Source: Rhodocyclales bacterium (GTDB taxonomy: Bacteria > Pseudomonadota > Gammaproteobacteria > Burkholderiales > Rhodocyclaceae). From it: a stretch of DNA of 50,935 nucleotides. The notes beneath the pieces were generated by a model. The model was not told where the DNA came from. It searched no databases and saw only the letters and a program-made list of their open reading frames with translations. Both the position numbers and the translations under genes were made by a program. The stretch covers positions 1 through 50,935 of the forward strand of contig JAPLQX010000049.1 in the NCBI GenBank assembly GCA_026399435.1, in the 5' to 3' direction. Positions 9,470 to 19,214 of this stretch are shown piece by piece; positions within the stretch are counted from its first letter, which is position 1, and every line of letters begins with the position of its first letter.

Positions 9470-9505
9470 CTTCCCGGCTGGCGGTCGCGCGTTTGGGAGT
9501 CGAAG

Positions 9506-10273
9506 ATGGCGTGGAATCCCGATCAATATCTGAAGTTTTCCGAGCCGCGAATGCGGCCTGCGGTCGATCTGCTGGGCAGGATCGACATGGCGGCGCCGAA
9601 GCGTGTCTACGACCTCGGCTGCGGCGCCGGCAACGTGACGCGCCTCTTGGCCGAGCGCTGGCCCGCGGCCTCGATTACCGGTGTCGATGATTCGGCCGAG
9701 ATGCTGGCGCAGGCCGCGCGCGCGTTTCGCGAGGCGACATGGATCCGGCAAAGCGTGGCTGACTGGGCGACGACACTGCCTGCAGACCTGATTTTCTCCA
9801 ACGCCGCGCTGCACTGGCTGCCGCAGCATGAGCAGCTTTTCCCGCGGCTGCTGGGGCAGCTTGCCCCCGGCGGCGTGCTCGCCGTGCAGATGCCGCGGAA
9901 TTTCGCGGCGCCCTCGCACACCCTGATCGCCGAGACCGTGCACCACGGCCCATGGCGCAGCCGGCTGGAGCACATGCTGCGCCCTGCGCCCGTCGCCGGG
10001 CCGAATGATTACTACGCGATGCTGAAGCCGCTGGCCGCGAGCATCGATATCTGGGAAACGGAATACCTGCAGGTTCTGCAGGGGACCGATCCGGTCAAGG
10101 AATGGACCAAGGGAACCTGGCTCAAACAGTTTCTCGATCAACTCCAGGAGCCGGAGCGAGCGGAGTTCGAGGCGGACTATGCGCGACGCCTGCGCATTGC
10201 CTATTCGCCGTTGGCCGACGGCACGACCCTGTTCCCGTTTCGCCGGCTGTTCATGGTCGCGCGCCGGGCATGA
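9506..10273 (+). CDS. tam: Trans-aconitate 2-methyltransferase
   Basis: SAM-dependent enzyme that methylates trans-aconitate, which forms from cis-aconitate and inhibits aconitase. The 255-residue protein starts MAWNPDQYLKF, typical of Tam. The SAM motif is VYDLGCGAGNVT (about residues 33-44), followed by the acidic ribose-binding ITGVDDS. Further features are DLIFSNAALHWLPQH and NDYYAML. Downstream, the TRAP binding protein gene begins on the same strand. Confidence 0.92.
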   Translation: MAWNPDQYLKFSEPRMRPAVDLLGRIDMAAPKRVYDLGCGAGNVTRLLAERWPAASITGVDDSAEMLAQAARAFREATWIRQSVADWATTLPADLIFSNAALHWLPQHEQLFPRLLGQLAPGGVLAVQMPRNFAAPSHTLIAETVHHGPWRSRLEHMLRPAPVAGPNDYYAMLKPLAASIDIWETEYLQVLQGTDPVKEWTKGTWLKQFLDQLQEPERAEFEADYARRLRIAYSPLADGTTLFPFRRLFMVARRA

Positions 10274-10329
10274 AGCACATCCCGGACAGCGAACTGAACA
10301 AGCCGTTCAAGATTTACATGGAGAGCAAA

Positions 10330-11346
10330 ATGCAACTATCCATTCTCGGCCTGGGCTTGGTGGCCATCGCGACCCTGTCGTTGACCAGTCCTGCAACTGC
10401 GCAGACGTCAAACGTCATCAACATCAAATTCAGCCACGTTGCCGCCATCGATACGCCGAAAGGCCAGGGGGCCGAGCGTTTCAAGCAGCTCGCGGAAGAG
10501 CGGACCAAGGGGCGCGTGCATGTGGACATCTATCCCAACAGTTCCCTGTTCAAGGACAAGGAAGAACTGGAAGCGCTGCAGATGGGATCGGTACAGATGC
10601 TCGCCCCGTCGATCTCGAAATTCGGGCCGTTCGGCGTCAAGGAATTCGAGGTCTTCGACCTGCCGTTCGTGACACCGGACATCGCCAGTTTTCAACGTCT
10701 GGCGAAGAGCGAATACGGTACGGCCATGCTCAAGAAGCTCGAGCCGCGCGGCGTGCTGGGCTTGGCCTACTGGGACGCGGGGTTTCGCGTCATTACCTCC
10801 AACAAGCCCTTGCGCAAGTTATCCGATTTCAAGGGGATGAAAATCCGGATCAACTCCTCCAAGGTCAATGAGGCGACCATGCGCGCGATCGGCGCCTTGC
10901 CGCAGACGATGGCATTCTCGGAGGTCTATATGGGCTTGCAGACGGGCGTTGTCGACGGTTCGGATACGGTGATGTACAACGCGCTGACCCAGAAGTTCTA
11001 CGAGGTGCAGAAGCATATTTCCCTCTTGCACCATTCGCATCAGGGCTACGTCGTGGTGGCCAACAAGAAATTCTGGGACGGGCTGCCCAAGGACATTCGC
11101 GAGATTCTGGAGTCGGCCATGGCGGATGCAACGACGCACGCCAACGCTCTGTCCATCGCCGAAGAGCGCAACGCGATCGACAAGATCAAGGCTTCCGGCA
11201 AGACCTCGATCGACGAGTTGACCGTCGCGGACCGGGACGAAATCAGGAAAGCCATGATGTCGGTCCATCGCGAGATGGAAGGTCGCCTGGGCCGCGACAA
11301 CATTCAGGCAATGTACAAGGCGATCGGCTTCGTCCCGCCGAAATAG
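10330..11346 (+). CDS. dctP: TRAP transporter substrate-binding protein, DctP type (orphan)
   Basis: Periplasmic solute-binding component of a tripartite ATP-independent transporter. The ATG at 10330 has GGAG six bases upstream and starts directly with a signal peptide (MQLSILGLGLVAIATLSLTS..ATAQ); an ATG at 10318 is less well placed. The mature part has the DctP features FSHVAAIDTPKGQGAERF, the NSSLFKDKEELEALQMG segment and the conserved KIRINSSKVNEA and EVYMGLQTGVVDG. DctP members of this type bind C4-dicarboxylates. No DctQ or DctM gene lies next to it, so it either uses membrane subunits encoded elsewhere or serves as a sensor. Confidence 0.9.
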   Translation: MQLSILGLGLVAIATLSLTSPATAQTSNVINIKFSHVAAIDTPKGQGAERFKQLAEERTKGRVHVDIYPNSSLFKDKEELEALQMGSVQMLAPSISKFGPFGVKEFEVFDLPFVTPDIASFQRLAKSEYGTAMLKKLEPRGVLGLAYWDAGFRVITSNKPLRKLSDFKGMKIRINSSKVNEATMRAIGALPQTMAFSEVYMGLQTGVVDGSDTVMYNALTQKFYEVQKHISLLHHSHQGYVVVANKKFWDGLPKDIREILESAMADATTHANALSIAEERNAIDKIKASGKTSIDELTVADRDEIRKAMMSVHREMEGRLGRDNIQAMYKAIGFVPPK

Positions 11347-11386
11347 GCTGGACCAAAGCAAGTGGCCCGGGTATGCCGCGCTTCCC

Positions 11387-11836
11387 TCAGAGGGGCTTGT
11401 TCAGGCCGATGAAGGACACCGGAAAAACCACATCCGCCGCCGCCTTGGTCGGCTGTGCGTTGTAATCAGGCATCTGTTCGCCGATGCCGGCGGCCTGTGT
11501 CAGCTTCGCCAAAAGCACCTGCAACTGGTCGGTAAACCAGTCCTCCTCGCAGCGGGTCGGCACGAACAGCAGCTCGCGCACGCGATCGGGAATTTCGTCG
11601 GCGGGGATGATGTCGTTGGCGGCATAGGCGGCGGAAAAGAACGGTCCGGCGATGAAGCGCAGGATCCAGCCCTCGTCCTCATCGGGCAGCAGGATGAAGA
11701 CGCGTGCGCCTTCGGCGGTTGCGTTTTCGTCGCCCCCGTCGTCGCCGAATACCGGCATCGCGGCAAAGGCTGCACGCTTGTTGTTTTTGACGAAGATTAC
11801 GGCTTCATTGAAGCTGCGGCGGTTCATTTCTGACAT
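11387..11836 (-). CDS. Hypothetical protein of unknown family
   Basis: A 149-residue cytoplasmic protein I do not recognise. It begins MSEMNRRSFNEAVIFVKNN, is rich in acidic residues (FGDDGGDENATAEG, LLPDEDEGW), has no signal peptide or membrane segment and contains a single cysteine (in TRCEEDWF). A good ribosome site (GGAG) lies before the ATG at 11836. It starts just 15 bases after the metH stop on the same strand, so it is probably the last gene of a metH transcript. Confidence 0.7.
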   Translation of the reverse strand: MSEMNRRSFNEAVIFVKNNKRAAFAAMPVFGDDGGDENATAEGARVFILLPDEDEGWILRFIAGPFFSAAYAANDIIPADEIPDRVRELLFVPTRCEEDWFTDQLQVLLAKLTQAAGIGEQMPDYNAQPTKAAADVVFPVSFIGLNKPL

Positions 11837-11851
11837 GGGATTCTCCGGGGT

Positions 11852-14800
11852 TTATAGCAGTGGGGCGAGCCATTTTTCGGCTTCTTGAATTGTCATTCCG
11901 CTTCGCTGCGCCCAGTCCTGCAACTGGTCGCGGCCGATCTTGCTGACAGCGAAGTAGTGCGCCTCGGGGTGTGCGAGGTAGAAGCCGGCGACCGAGGCGG
12001 CGGGCGTCATGGCATAGCTTTCGGTGAGCTGCATGCCGGCGTTCTTCGGCGCGTCGAGCAGAGTGAACAGCGCTCCCTTCGACGTGTGATCGGGGCAGGC
12101 CGGGTAACCCGGCGCCGGACGGATGCCGCGATACAGCTCGGCGATCAGGGCCGCGCGGTTGAGCGACTCGCCCGCGGCATAGCCCCAGTAGTTAGTGCGT
12201 ACTTCGCGATGGAGCCACTCGGCAGCGGCTTCGGCGAGGCGGTCAGCGAGCGACTTGAGCATGATGGCGCGGTAGTCGTCGTGCTGCGCCGCGAACTCGG
12301 CGAGCTTCTTTTCGATGCCGATGCCGGCTGTGACGGCGAAGGCGCCGGCGTAGTCTCCGCAGTCGCCACCCGTGGGCGCGACGAAATCTGACAGACACTG
12401 CTGCGGCTTGCCGGCGGGGCGCTCCTGCTGCTGGCGCAGGCCATGCCAGGTCATCGCCGCCTTGCCGCGTGTCTCGTCGGCGTAGAACACGATGTCGTCG
12501 CCGACGCTTTGCGCCGGAAAAAGGCCGAACACCGCATTGGCGCTGATCCACTTTTCCGCTATCAGTTGCTGCAGCATGGCCTTGCCATCGGCAAACACGT
12601 TACGCGCCGCTTCGCCGACGACGGCGTCGTCGAGAATCTTCGGATAGCTGCCGGCGAGGTCCCAAGTCTGGAAGAAGGGGCCCCAGTCGATGTACTCGGC
12701 CAGCGTCGCAAGATCGAGGTCGCGCAGCACGGTGACGCCGAGCTGTTTCGGCTTCACCGGCGCCGCATTTCCCTCGAATGTCAGCTTGGCGTCCGATTTT
12801 TCCCGACTCGCGCGCGCCGCTTCCAGTGAAACCAGCGCAATGCCCTTCTTGTTCGCATGCTGGCCGCGCACCTTGTCGTAGTCGGCAGCGATTTCGGCGA
12901 CGAAGGAAGCGCGCATGTCGATCGACAGCAGCTTGGTCACCACGCCCACGGCGCGCGATGCATCCGGCACATACACCACCGGCCCGGCATAGTTCGGCGC
13001 GATCTTGATTGCGGTGTGGGCGCGCGAAGTCGTCGCGCCGCCGATCAGCAGCGGCAGGCTGAATCCCTGGCGCTGCATTTCGCCGGCGATATGGCTCATT
13101 TCTTCCAGCGACGGCGTGATCAGGCCGGAAAGGCCGATGGCCTGCGCGCCATGTTCCTTCGCTGCATTCAGTATCTTGTCGACCGGCACCATGACGCCGA
13201 GGTCGATGATCTCGTAGCCGTTGCAGCCCAGCACGACGCCGACGATGTTCTTGCCGATGTCATGGACGTCGCCCTTGACCGTGGCGATGACGATCCGGCC
13301 CTTGGAGGTCGAGCCGGTGCGCAGCTTCTCGGCCTCGACGTAGGGGATCAGGTGCGCCACGGCCTGCTTCATCACGCGCGCCGATTTGACCACTTGCGGC
13401 AGGAACATCTTGCCGGCGCCGAACAGGTCGCCGACCACGTTCATGCCGTTCATCAGTGGACCCTCAATCACCGACAGCGGCGGGCGGCCGGAGGCAAACA
13501 GCGCGGCGCGGCATTCTTCGGTGTCGGCGACGACGAACTCGGTGATGCCCTTGACCATCGCGTGCTCGAGGCGCTTGTCCACCGGCCACTGGCGCCAGGC
13601 GAGATCGACCACCTGTTCTTTGGCCTGCCCTTTGACCCGCGTCGCCAGCTCGGTCAGCGTGTCGCCAGCGCCGAGTTTGCGGTTGAGCACCACATCTTCC
13701 ACCTTCTCGCGCAGCTCGGGCGCCAGGTCGTCATAGACGCCGAGCTGGCCGGCATTGACGATGCCCATGGTGAGCCCGGCCTTGACCGCGTGATAGAGGA
13801 ACACGGTGTGTATCGCTTCGCGCACCGCATCGTTGCCGCGGAAGGAGAAGGACACGTTAGAGACGCCGCCGGAGGTCCGCGCAAAGGGCAGGTTCGCCTT
13901 GATCCAGGCCAGCGCGTTGATGAAATCCACCGCGTAGTTGTCGTGCTCGGGAATGCCCGTGGCGATGGCGAAAATGTTCGGATCGAAAATGATGTCCTCG
14001 GCCGGAAAGCCGTCGGCCAGCAGCACGTCGTAGGCACGCTTGCAGATGCCGATCTTGCGCTCGTAGGTGTCGGCCTGGCCCTGCTCGTCGAAGGCCATGA
14101 CGATCACGGCCGCGCCGTAACGCCTCGCCAGACGCGCCTGTTCGAGGAACTTCGCTTCGCCTTCCTTCATCGAGATGGAATTGACGATGCCCTTGCCCTG
14201 GATGCACTTGAGGCCGGCCTCTATCACGTCCCACTTCGAGCTGTCGAGCATCAACGGCACCTTGCAGATGTCCGGCTCGGAGCCGACCATGTGCAGGAAA
14301 CGCACCATCGCCACCTGTGAATCGAGCATCGCCTCGTCCATGTTGATGTCGACCACCTGCGCGCCGTTCTCCACCTGCTGGCGGGCGACCACCAGCGCAT
14401 CGTCGAAGCGGCCTTCGAGGATCATGCGGGCAAAAGCTTTCGAGCCGGTGACGTTGGTGCGCTCGCCGACGTTCACGAACAGGCTGTCGTCGCCGACGTT
14501 GAAGGCTTCGAGGCCGGCCAGGCGCAGCTTTCTCTCGATCTGCGGGATCGCGCGCGGCGTCATGCCGTGCAGCGCCTGCGCGATGGCGCGGATGTGGTCG
14601 GGCGTGGTGCCGCAGCAGCCGCCGGCGATATTGATGATGCCTGTCGCTCCCCACTCGCGAATCTCGTCGGCCAGCGCCTGCGGCGTCTCGTCGTAGCCGC
14701 CGAAGGCATTGGGCAGGCCGGCGTTGGGATGGGCCGAGATGAAGCAGTCGCAAAGCCTGGACAATTCCTCGACATGCTGGCGCAGTTCCCTGGCGCCGAG

Positions 14801-15541
14801 CGCGCAGTTGAGGCCGAACGATAGCGGCCGCGCATGCCGCAGCGAATTCCAGAAGGCTTCCGCCGTCTGCCCGGAAAGCGTGCGCCCCGAAGCGTCCGTG
14901 ATGGTGCCGGAGATCATCAGCGGCCAGCGCCGTCCCGCCTCGTCGAAGAACTTCTCGATGGCGAACAGAGCGGCCTTGGCGTTGAGCGTGTCGAACACCG
15001 TTTCCACCAGCAGGATGTCGGCGCCGCCCTCGGTCAGACCGCGCGCGGCGTCAACGTAATCGGCCACCAGCGCATCGAAAGTAATATTGCGTGCGCCGGG
15101 ATCATTGACGTCGGGCGAGAGCGATGCCGTGCGCGAGGTCGGCCCCAGTACGCCGGCGACGAAGCGCGGCTTGTCAGGCGTGGAGTAGCGGTCGGCGGTT
15201 TCGCGCGCCAGCCGCGCGGCGGCCACGTTCAATTCGAAGGCGAGGTCGGCCAGCCCGTACTCGGCCTGCGAAACCCGTGTCGCGTTGAAGCTGTTGGTTT
15301 CGATGATGTCGGCGCCGGCTTCGAGGTATTCGGCATGGATGCTGCCGATCACGTCCGGCCGCGTGATGCTTAGCAGATCGTTGTTGCCCTTCAGATCCTT
15401 GCCGTGCGCGGCAAAACGCGAACCGCGATAGTCGGCCTCGACGAGGCCGTGGCGCTGCACCATGGTGCCCATGGCGCCATCGAGAATAAGGAGGCGTTGC
15501 GCGAGCAGTTCGCGCAATTCAGTGCTGCGGTCGGGTTGCAT
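11852..15541 (-). CDS. metH: Cobalamin-dependent methionine synthase
   Basis: Transfers the methyl group of 5-methyl-THF to homocysteine via methylcobalamin, making methionine in the cytoplasm. At 1229 residues it is the length of the E. coli enzyme. In order: a homocysteine domain with zinc cysteines (GLNCALGA and C309/C310 in [10 protein letters not shown]), a pterin domain ([13 protein letters not shown] onward), a cap domain, a B12 domain with lower-ligand histidine H760 in GDVHDIGKN, and the reactivation domain with [12 protein letters not shown] binding SAM. The start ATGCAACCCGACCGC has only a weak ribosome site. I looked for a SAH or cobalamin riboswitch in the 150 bases upstream and saw none. 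Confidence 0.97.
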   Translation of the reverse strand: MQPDRSTELRELLAQRLLILDGAMGTMVQRHGLVEADYRGSRFAAHGKDLKGNNDLLSITRPDVIGSIHAEYLEAGADIIETNSFNATRVSQAEYGLADLAFELNVAAARLARETADRYSTPDKPRFVAGVLGPTSRTASLSPDVNDPGARNITFDALVADYVDAARGLTEGGADILLVETVFDTLNAKAALFAIEKFFDEAGRRWPLMISGTITDASGRTLSGQTAEAFWNSLRHARPLSFGLNCALGARELRQHVEELSRLCDCFISAHPNAGLPNAFGGYDETPQALADEIREWGATGIINIAGGCCGTTPDHIRAIAQALHGMTPRAIPQIERKLRLAGLEAFNVGDDSLFVNVGERTNVTGSKAFARMILEGRFDDALVVARQQVENGAQVVDINMDEAMLDSQVAMVRFLHMVGSEPDICKVPLMLDSSKWDVIEAGLKCIQGKGIVNSISMKEGEAKFLEQARLARRYGAAVIVMAFDEQGQADTYERKIGICKRAYDVLLADGFPAEDIIFDPNIFAIATGIPEHDNYAVDFINALAWIKANLPFARTSGGVSNVSFSFRGNDAVREAIHTVFLYHAVKAGLTMGIVNAGQLGVYDDLAPELREKVEDVVLNRKLGAGDTLTELATRVKGQAKEQVVDLAWRQWPVDKRLEHAMVKGITEFVVADTEECRAALFASGRPPLSVIEGPLMNGMNVVGDLFGAGKMFLPQVVKSARVMKQAVAHLIPYVEAEKLRTGSTSKGRIVIATVKGDVHDIGKNIVGVVLGCNGYEIIDLGVMVPVDKILNAAKEHGAQAIGLSGLITPSLEEMSHIAGEMQRQGFSLPLLIGGATTSRAHTAIKIAPNYAGPVVYVPDASRAVGVVTKLLSIDMRASFVAEIAADYDKVRGQHANKKGIALVSLEAARASREKSDAKLTFEGNAAPVKPKQLGVTVLRDLDLATLAEYIDWGPFFQTWDLAGSYPKILDDAVVGEAARNVFADGKAMLQQLIAEKWISANAVFGLFPAQSVGDDIVFYADETRGKAAMTWHGLRQQQERPAGKPQQCLSDFVAPTGGDCGDYAGAFAVTAGIGIEKKLAEFAAQHDDYRAIMLKSLADRLAEAAAEWLHREVRTNYWGYAAGESLNRAALIAELYRGIRPAPGYPACPDHTSKGALFTLLDAPKNAGMQLTESYAMTPAASVAGFYLAHPEAHYFAVSKIGRDQLQDWAQRSGMTIQEAEKWLAPLL

Positions 15542-15672
15542 TGGAATGACGCGGTGTAGCGCGAAGAGCTTGAATTGGTAAGGATTTTAACATCCATCCC
15601 GGTCGTCGCCGTCTCGCCGGCGCCGACTTTTAGCTGCGGCATAACGCGCGCTGTCGCACGCATTTGCCTTCA

Positions 15673-15699
15673 CTGAAACTTCGCTTCGCTCCGTTTCAG
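15673..15699. repeat. Dispersed hairpin repeat at the 3' end of a rhodanese gene
   Basis: CTGAAAC and GTTTCAG form a perfect 7-bp stem around a 13-base loop. The hairpin overlaps the rhodanese stop codon (15696-15698). It matches part of the yqaA insert at 22 of 24 positions. No T-run follows on either strand, so it is not a classical intrinsic terminator, though it could protect mRNA ends. Confidence 0.55.
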
Positions 15700-16136
15700 C
15701 ACTGCTGCGTGCAGGTCTCCACCGGCAGGCCGCGCCTGATCCAGCCGGGGCCGGCGGCGCTGCCGGCCATGCCTTCCTTGACGTTATAGACCTGGGTGAA
15801 GCCGACGCTTTGCAGGTAGCGCTGGACCTGGGTGGTGCGGTTGCCGGTGCGGCAGATCAGGGCGATGGGCGTGTTCTTGTCGCCCTTGAGTTCGCTCATC
15901 AATTGATCGGTAAAGCCCTTGGCCCCTTGCGGGTGAATCATATTGACCTGTCTGGCGCCCCTGGCTACGCCGGTCTCCTTCCATTCCGGCGGAGTGCGGA
16001 TGTCGATCAGGATGAGTTTGCCAGACTGTGCCTGGGCGGCGGCTTCGGGCGCGCTGAGGTCGGGTTCGGCGTGGGCCGACAACGCCAGCAGGATAGCAGC
16101 GCAAGGGATCAGGTTTTTCAGAACAGAGGTAATCAT
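15696..16136 (-). CDS. Exported single-domain rhodanese
   Basis: A 146-residue protein with a signal peptide (LIPCAAILLALSAHAEP) and one rhodanese domain. The persulfide-carrying cysteine is C95 in ICRTGNRT, after the LILIDIRTPPEW motif. Rhodaneses move sulfane sulfur between thiols; here the domain would act in the periplasm. The C-terminus ends in a CTQQC pair of cysteines, which is unusual for the family and could bind metal or form a disulfide. It is divergent from a second, cytoplasmic rhodanese, and its 3' end lies in a dispersed hairpin. Confidence 0.88.
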   Translation of the reverse strand: MITSVLKNLIPCAAILLALSAHAEPDLSAPEAAAQAQSGKLILIDIRTPPEWKETGVARGARQVNMIHPQGAKGFTDQLMSELKGDKNTPIALICRTGNRTTQVQRYLQSVGFTQVYNVKEGMAGSAAGPGWIRRGLPVETCTQQC

Positions 16137-16162
16137 CGGGTTCAGGAGGGAAGTGGATTCAT

Positions 16163-16191
16163 CGACTTACTATACCGCGCTTGGCTACAAT
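16163..16191 (+). promoter_or_regulatory. Possible sigma70 promoter for the rhodanese-thioredoxin operon
   Basis: Within the 85-base divergent gap a TACAAT (-10-like) at 16186-16191 is preceded at 18 bases by TCGACT (-35-like, four of six consensus bases). It would read towards the cytoplasmic rhodanese gene 30 bases on. The match is modest. Confidence 0.35.
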
Positions 16192-16221
16192 TGCCGTTCC
16201 AACAGCAGAGCGGAGAACATC

Positions 16222-16614
16222 ATGAAACACCTGACCCCCAAGGAAACGGCCAAGTTCCTGCACGACAATCCGAGCGCGCTGTTCGTCGACTGCCGCAGCG
16301 AAATGGAATTCTTTTTCGTCGGGCATCCGGCCGGCGTCAGCCATGTGTCGTGGAACGACGGCCCCGACTGGGAAGTCAATCCCCACTTCGTCGGGGAAGT
16401 GAAGAAACTCGCCGGCCATTCCGGCGATCGCCCGGTGGTGCTGATCTGCCGCAGCGGCAACCGCTCGGTCGATGCCGGCCACGCGCTCGAAGCCGCCGGC
16501 TTCACGCGGGTGTACAACGTACTGCACGGCTTCGAGGGCGAGCTCGACGACACCCACCATCGCGGTTCGATGAACGGCTGGCGCTTCGAAGGCCTGCCGT
16601 GGGAGCAATGCTAA
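16222..16614 (+). CDS. Cytoplasmic rhodanese-like sulfurtransferase
   Basis: A 130-residue single rhodanese domain without signal peptide. The active-site cysteine is C76 in ICRSGNRSVDAG, preceded by ALFVDCRSEMEF. The ATG at 16222 has a CGGAG ribosome site. The open frame continues upstream but crosses the divergent rhodanese. The stop overlaps the start of the thioredoxin-like gene, so expression is probably coupled. Confidence 0.9.
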   Translation: MKHLTPKETAKFLHDNPSALFVDCRSEMEFFFVGHPAGVSHVSWNDGPDWEVNPHFVGEVKKLAGHSGDRPVVLICRSGNRSVDAGHALEAAGFTRVYNVLHGFEGELDDTHHRGSMNGWRFEGLPWEQC

Positions 16615-17135
16615 GACGTGCTTTGAGCGATCGCCTGCGGCGCGTATTCAGGCCGCGCCATGCGCTCGAAGCCGCCCTGATCATCGCCGTCATTGTCGGC
16701 GCCCAGTACTGGCAGACGCGCGGCCTGCCTGAGGGTGCGGCACCGCCGCTGGCTGGCGCCCTTACTGACGGCAGTCCCGTGAAAGTCGGCGCTGGTGACA
16801 CGCCGACGCTGGTGGCTTTCTGGTCGACCTGGTGCCCGGTGTGCAAGGCGGAGGAGGGCAACATCGTCAGCGTGGCGCAGGATCATCGCGTCATCCCGGT
16901 GGCGATGCAGTCGGGCGACGCGGCGACGGTGACGAAGCATCTCAAGGAGCGCGGCATCGAGCTGCCGCAACTGATCGATGCCGATGGCCGTCATGCGATC
17001 GACTGGGGTGTGCGCGGAGTGCCGACGCATTTCGTGGTCGATGCACAGGGCAATGTGCGTTTTCGCGTGGTCGGTTATGCGACGACCTGGGGGCTGAAGG
17101 CGCGGTTATGGTGGGCGGAGAATTTCAAGGCATGA
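16608..17135 (+). CDS. Membrane-anchored thioredoxin-like protein (TlpA/ScsD type)
   Basis: A 175-residue protein with an N-terminal transmembrane anchor (ALEAALIIAVIVGAQYW) and a periplasmic thioredoxin fold. The redox motif is WCPVC (75-79; C76 and C79) in VAFWSTWCPVCKAEEG, and the cis-proline is in GVRGVPTHFV. TlpA/ScsD-type proteins oxidise or reduce periplasmic cysteines. The ATG overlaps the rhodanese stop with GGGAG just upstream, and the gene overlaps the MFS gene by four bases. Confidence 0.88.
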   Translation: MLRRALSDRLRRVFRPRHALEAALIIAVIVGAQYWQTRGLPEGAAPPLAGALTDGSPVKVGAGDTPTLVAFWSTWCPVCKAEEGNIVSVAQDHRVIPVAMQSGDAATVTKHLKERGIELPQLIDADGRHAIDWGVRGVPTHFVVDAQGNVRFRVVGYATTWGLKARLWWAENFKA

Positions 17136-18418
17136 GCGAGCAAAAGAACTTCTCGCCGGCGGTACTGGCGTGGAGCGTCTGGGGTCTCGGCGCTCTGCTG
17201 TACCTGATCGGCTTCTACCAGCGCGTCGCGCCGGCCGTGATCACCGACCGGCTGATGACCGAATTCGCCATCGGCGGTGCGGCGCTGGGCAATCTCTCGG
17301 CCTTCTATTTCTATTCCTACGTCGCGATGCAGATTCCGACCGGGATGATTGCCGACCGCTGGGGCCCGCGCCGTCTGCTCACCGTCGGGGCGGGTGTGGC
17401 AGCGTTGGGCACCGCCGTGTTTGCGTTTGCGCCGGACATTTATTGGGCCGGCATCGGGCGGCTGCTGATCGGCGCCTCGGTGGCGGTGGCTTTCGTTTCC
17501 ATGCTCAAGCTGGCCAGCCACTGGTTTTCGCCGCAGCAATACGCGCTGGCTTCTGGCATGGCGCTGCTGATGGGCGTCGTCGGCGGGGTGGTGGCGGGTG
17601 TGCCGCTGCGGATGCTGGTCGAGGCTTTCGGCTGGCGCCCGGTGATGGGCGTGTCCGCTGCGCTGACCGCGATCCTGTGCATCGCCACCTGGCTGCGCGT
17701 ACGCGACGATCCGGCCGAGCGCGGCTACGCCAGCCACTTTCAGGGCGCGCATCACGCGCACCAATCGACCTCCGTGCTGCGCGGCCTGATGGAAGTGCTG
17801 TCCTACCGCAACGTGTGGATCCTGACCGCGGTGCCGATCGGTTTTACCGGCGCGGTGCTCACCTTTGCGGGACTCTGGGGTGTACCCTTTCTGCGGCAGG
17901 TGCACGGACTGGACCCCAAGGCCGCGGCCGCGATCACCTCGACCCTGCTGGTCTCCTGGGCGCTCGGCGGTCCCCTGCTGGGCAGCTGGTCGGAACGCAT
18001 GGGCAGGAGGAAGTCCCTGTACCTGATCACCGCGGCCGTGGCCCTGCTGGGCTGGGCGGCGATCATCTTTGCACCGCTGCCGCTGTGGGCCTTGGTGGTG
18101 CTGCTGGTTCCCACCGGCTTTGCCTCGGGCAACATCATCATCGGCTTCGCATGGGCCAAGGAATCGGTGCCGCTGCGATTGGTCGGCACAGCCTCGGGCG
18201 TGGTCAACATGGGGCCGCTGATGGGCGGCATGTTTCTCCAGCCCGCAGTCGGCTGGATGCTCGACCGGCGCTGGAACGGTGCGATCGAGTCCGGTGCGCG
18301 GGTCTACGATGCCGCGGCATATCAGGCGGGGTTCGCCCTGATCTTCGGTGCCTTGATCGTAGCTGCCGTCATTCTCGCTTTTGCGCGCGAGAGCCATTGC
18401 CGGCAGATGCACGAGTGA
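17132..18418 (+). CDS. Major facilitator superfamily transporter
   Basis: A 428-residue inner membrane protein with about 12 hydrophobic segments. The MFS signature between helices 2 and 3 is visible as GMIADRWGPRRLL, and a similar loop in the second half reads GSWSERMGRRKSL. The N-terminus (FYQRVAPAVITDRLM) resembles members of the anion/organic acid branch, but the substrate cannot be named. The start overlaps the thioredoxin gene stop as ATGA, and an enoyl-CoA hydratase gene starts 19 bases downstream. Confidence 0.9.
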   Translation: MSEQKNFSPAVLAWSVWGLGALLYLIGFYQRVAPAVITDRLMTEFAIGGAALGNLSAFYFYSYVAMQIPTGMIADRWGPRRLLTVGAGVAALGTAVFAFAPDIYWAGIGRLLIGASVAVAFVSMLKLASHWFSPQQYALASGMALLMGVVGGVVAGVPLRMLVEAFGWRPVMGVSAALTAILCIATWLRVRDDPAERGYASHFQGAHHAHQSTSVLRGLMEVLSYRNVWILTAVPIGFTGAVLTFAGLWGVPFLRQVHGLDPKAAAAITSTLLVSWALGGPLLGSWSERMGRRKSLYLITAAVALLGWAAIIFAPLPLWALVVLLVPTGFASGNIIIGFAWAKESVPLRLVGTASGVVNMGPLMGGMFLQPAVGWMLDRRWNGAIESGARVYDAAAYQAGFALIFGALIVAAVILAFARESHCRQMHE

Positions 18419-18437
18419 GATCTTCGAGCTTTCGTCA

Positions 18438-19214
18438 ATGACGCCCGACATCCTCTGCCAGCGTGACGGCGATATCGCAACGGTCACTCTGTTCAATCCG
18501 GACAAACTCAATGCTCTGAATGCGGCGATGTGGCAGCGGCTGCGTGCAACCATGGGCGAGCTGAGCGCCGACAGTTCACTGCGCTGCATCATCCTGCGCG
18601 GCGAGGGTGTGGTCTTCGCCGCCGGCGGCGACCTCGAGGAATTTCGCACCGCGCGCGCCACTGTCGATCTCGCGCTGGCCTACCACGAGGCCGTGGGCGA
18701 GGCGTTGGCCGCGATCGAGTCCTGTCCGCACCCGACGGTCGCCGCGATCCTCGGTCCCTGCGTCGGCGGCGGGCTCGAAATCGCCTGTGCCTGCGATCTG
18801 CGCATTGCCGGCGAAACCGCGCGCTTCGGCGCACCGATCATGAAGCTGGGTTTCTCGATGTACCCCGGCGAACTGGCAGGCCTGCTCAGGCTGGCCGGCC
18901 CCGCGGTGGCCAAGGAAATCCTGCTCGAAGGACGGCTGCTGAGCGCGGCCGAGGCTTATGCCAAGGGCTTGTTGACGCGCGTCGTTGCCGACGAAGAGGT
19001 GGAGCAGGAAGCGCAGGCGACCGCCGCGCGCATTGCGGCCGGGGCGCCGCTGGTCGCGCGCTGGCACAAGCACTGGATCGCGAGACTGATGGAGGATCGT
19101 CCCTTGAGCATCGAGGAAAAGCGTGAGTCATTCACTTTTCTCGGGACGCAGGATTACGCGGAAGGGCTGGCGGCCTTTCTCGCCAAGAGACCGCCGCGCT
19201 TCAAGGGCCGCTGA
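18438..19214 (+). CDS. Enoyl-CoA hydratase/isomerase family protein
   Basis: A 258-residue crotonase-fold protein acting on acyl-CoA esters. The oxyanion-hole residues are in FAAGGDLEEF and in CVGGGLEIACACDLRIA. The residue after GGGLE is an isoleucine rather than a second acidic position, and the second catalytic glutamate of true hydratases is not clear in the FGAPIMKLGFSMYPG segment. Isomerase or another crotonase chemistry is therefore possible. The last 14 bases overlap the convergent exported protein gene. Confidence 0.88.
   Translation: MTPDILCQRDGDIATVTLFNPDKLNALNAAMWQRLRATMGELSADSSLRCIILRGEGVVFAAGGDLEEFRTARATVDLALAYHEAVGEALAAIESCPHPTVAAILGPCVGGGLEIACACDLRIAGETARFGAPIMKLGFSMYPGELAGLLRLAGPAVAKEILLEGRLLSAAEAYAKGLLTRVVADEEVEQEAQATAARIAAGAPLVARWHKHWIARLMEDRPLSIEEKRESFTFLGTQDYAEGLAAFLAKRPPRFKGR

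Noticed and set aside
10146..10175. GGAGCGAGCGGAGTTCGAG resembling the hairpin repeat of yqaA
   Set aside because: It encodes conserved residues of Tam, has no inverted-repeat arms and is probably a chance similarity.
12857..14320. 487-residue open frame on the plus strand inside metH
   Set aside because: Histidine/aspartate/arginine-rich shadow of the conserved MetH coding sequence.
15542..15695. Possible SAH or cobalamin riboswitch before metH
   Set aside because: No conserved core of either class could be recognised in the leader.
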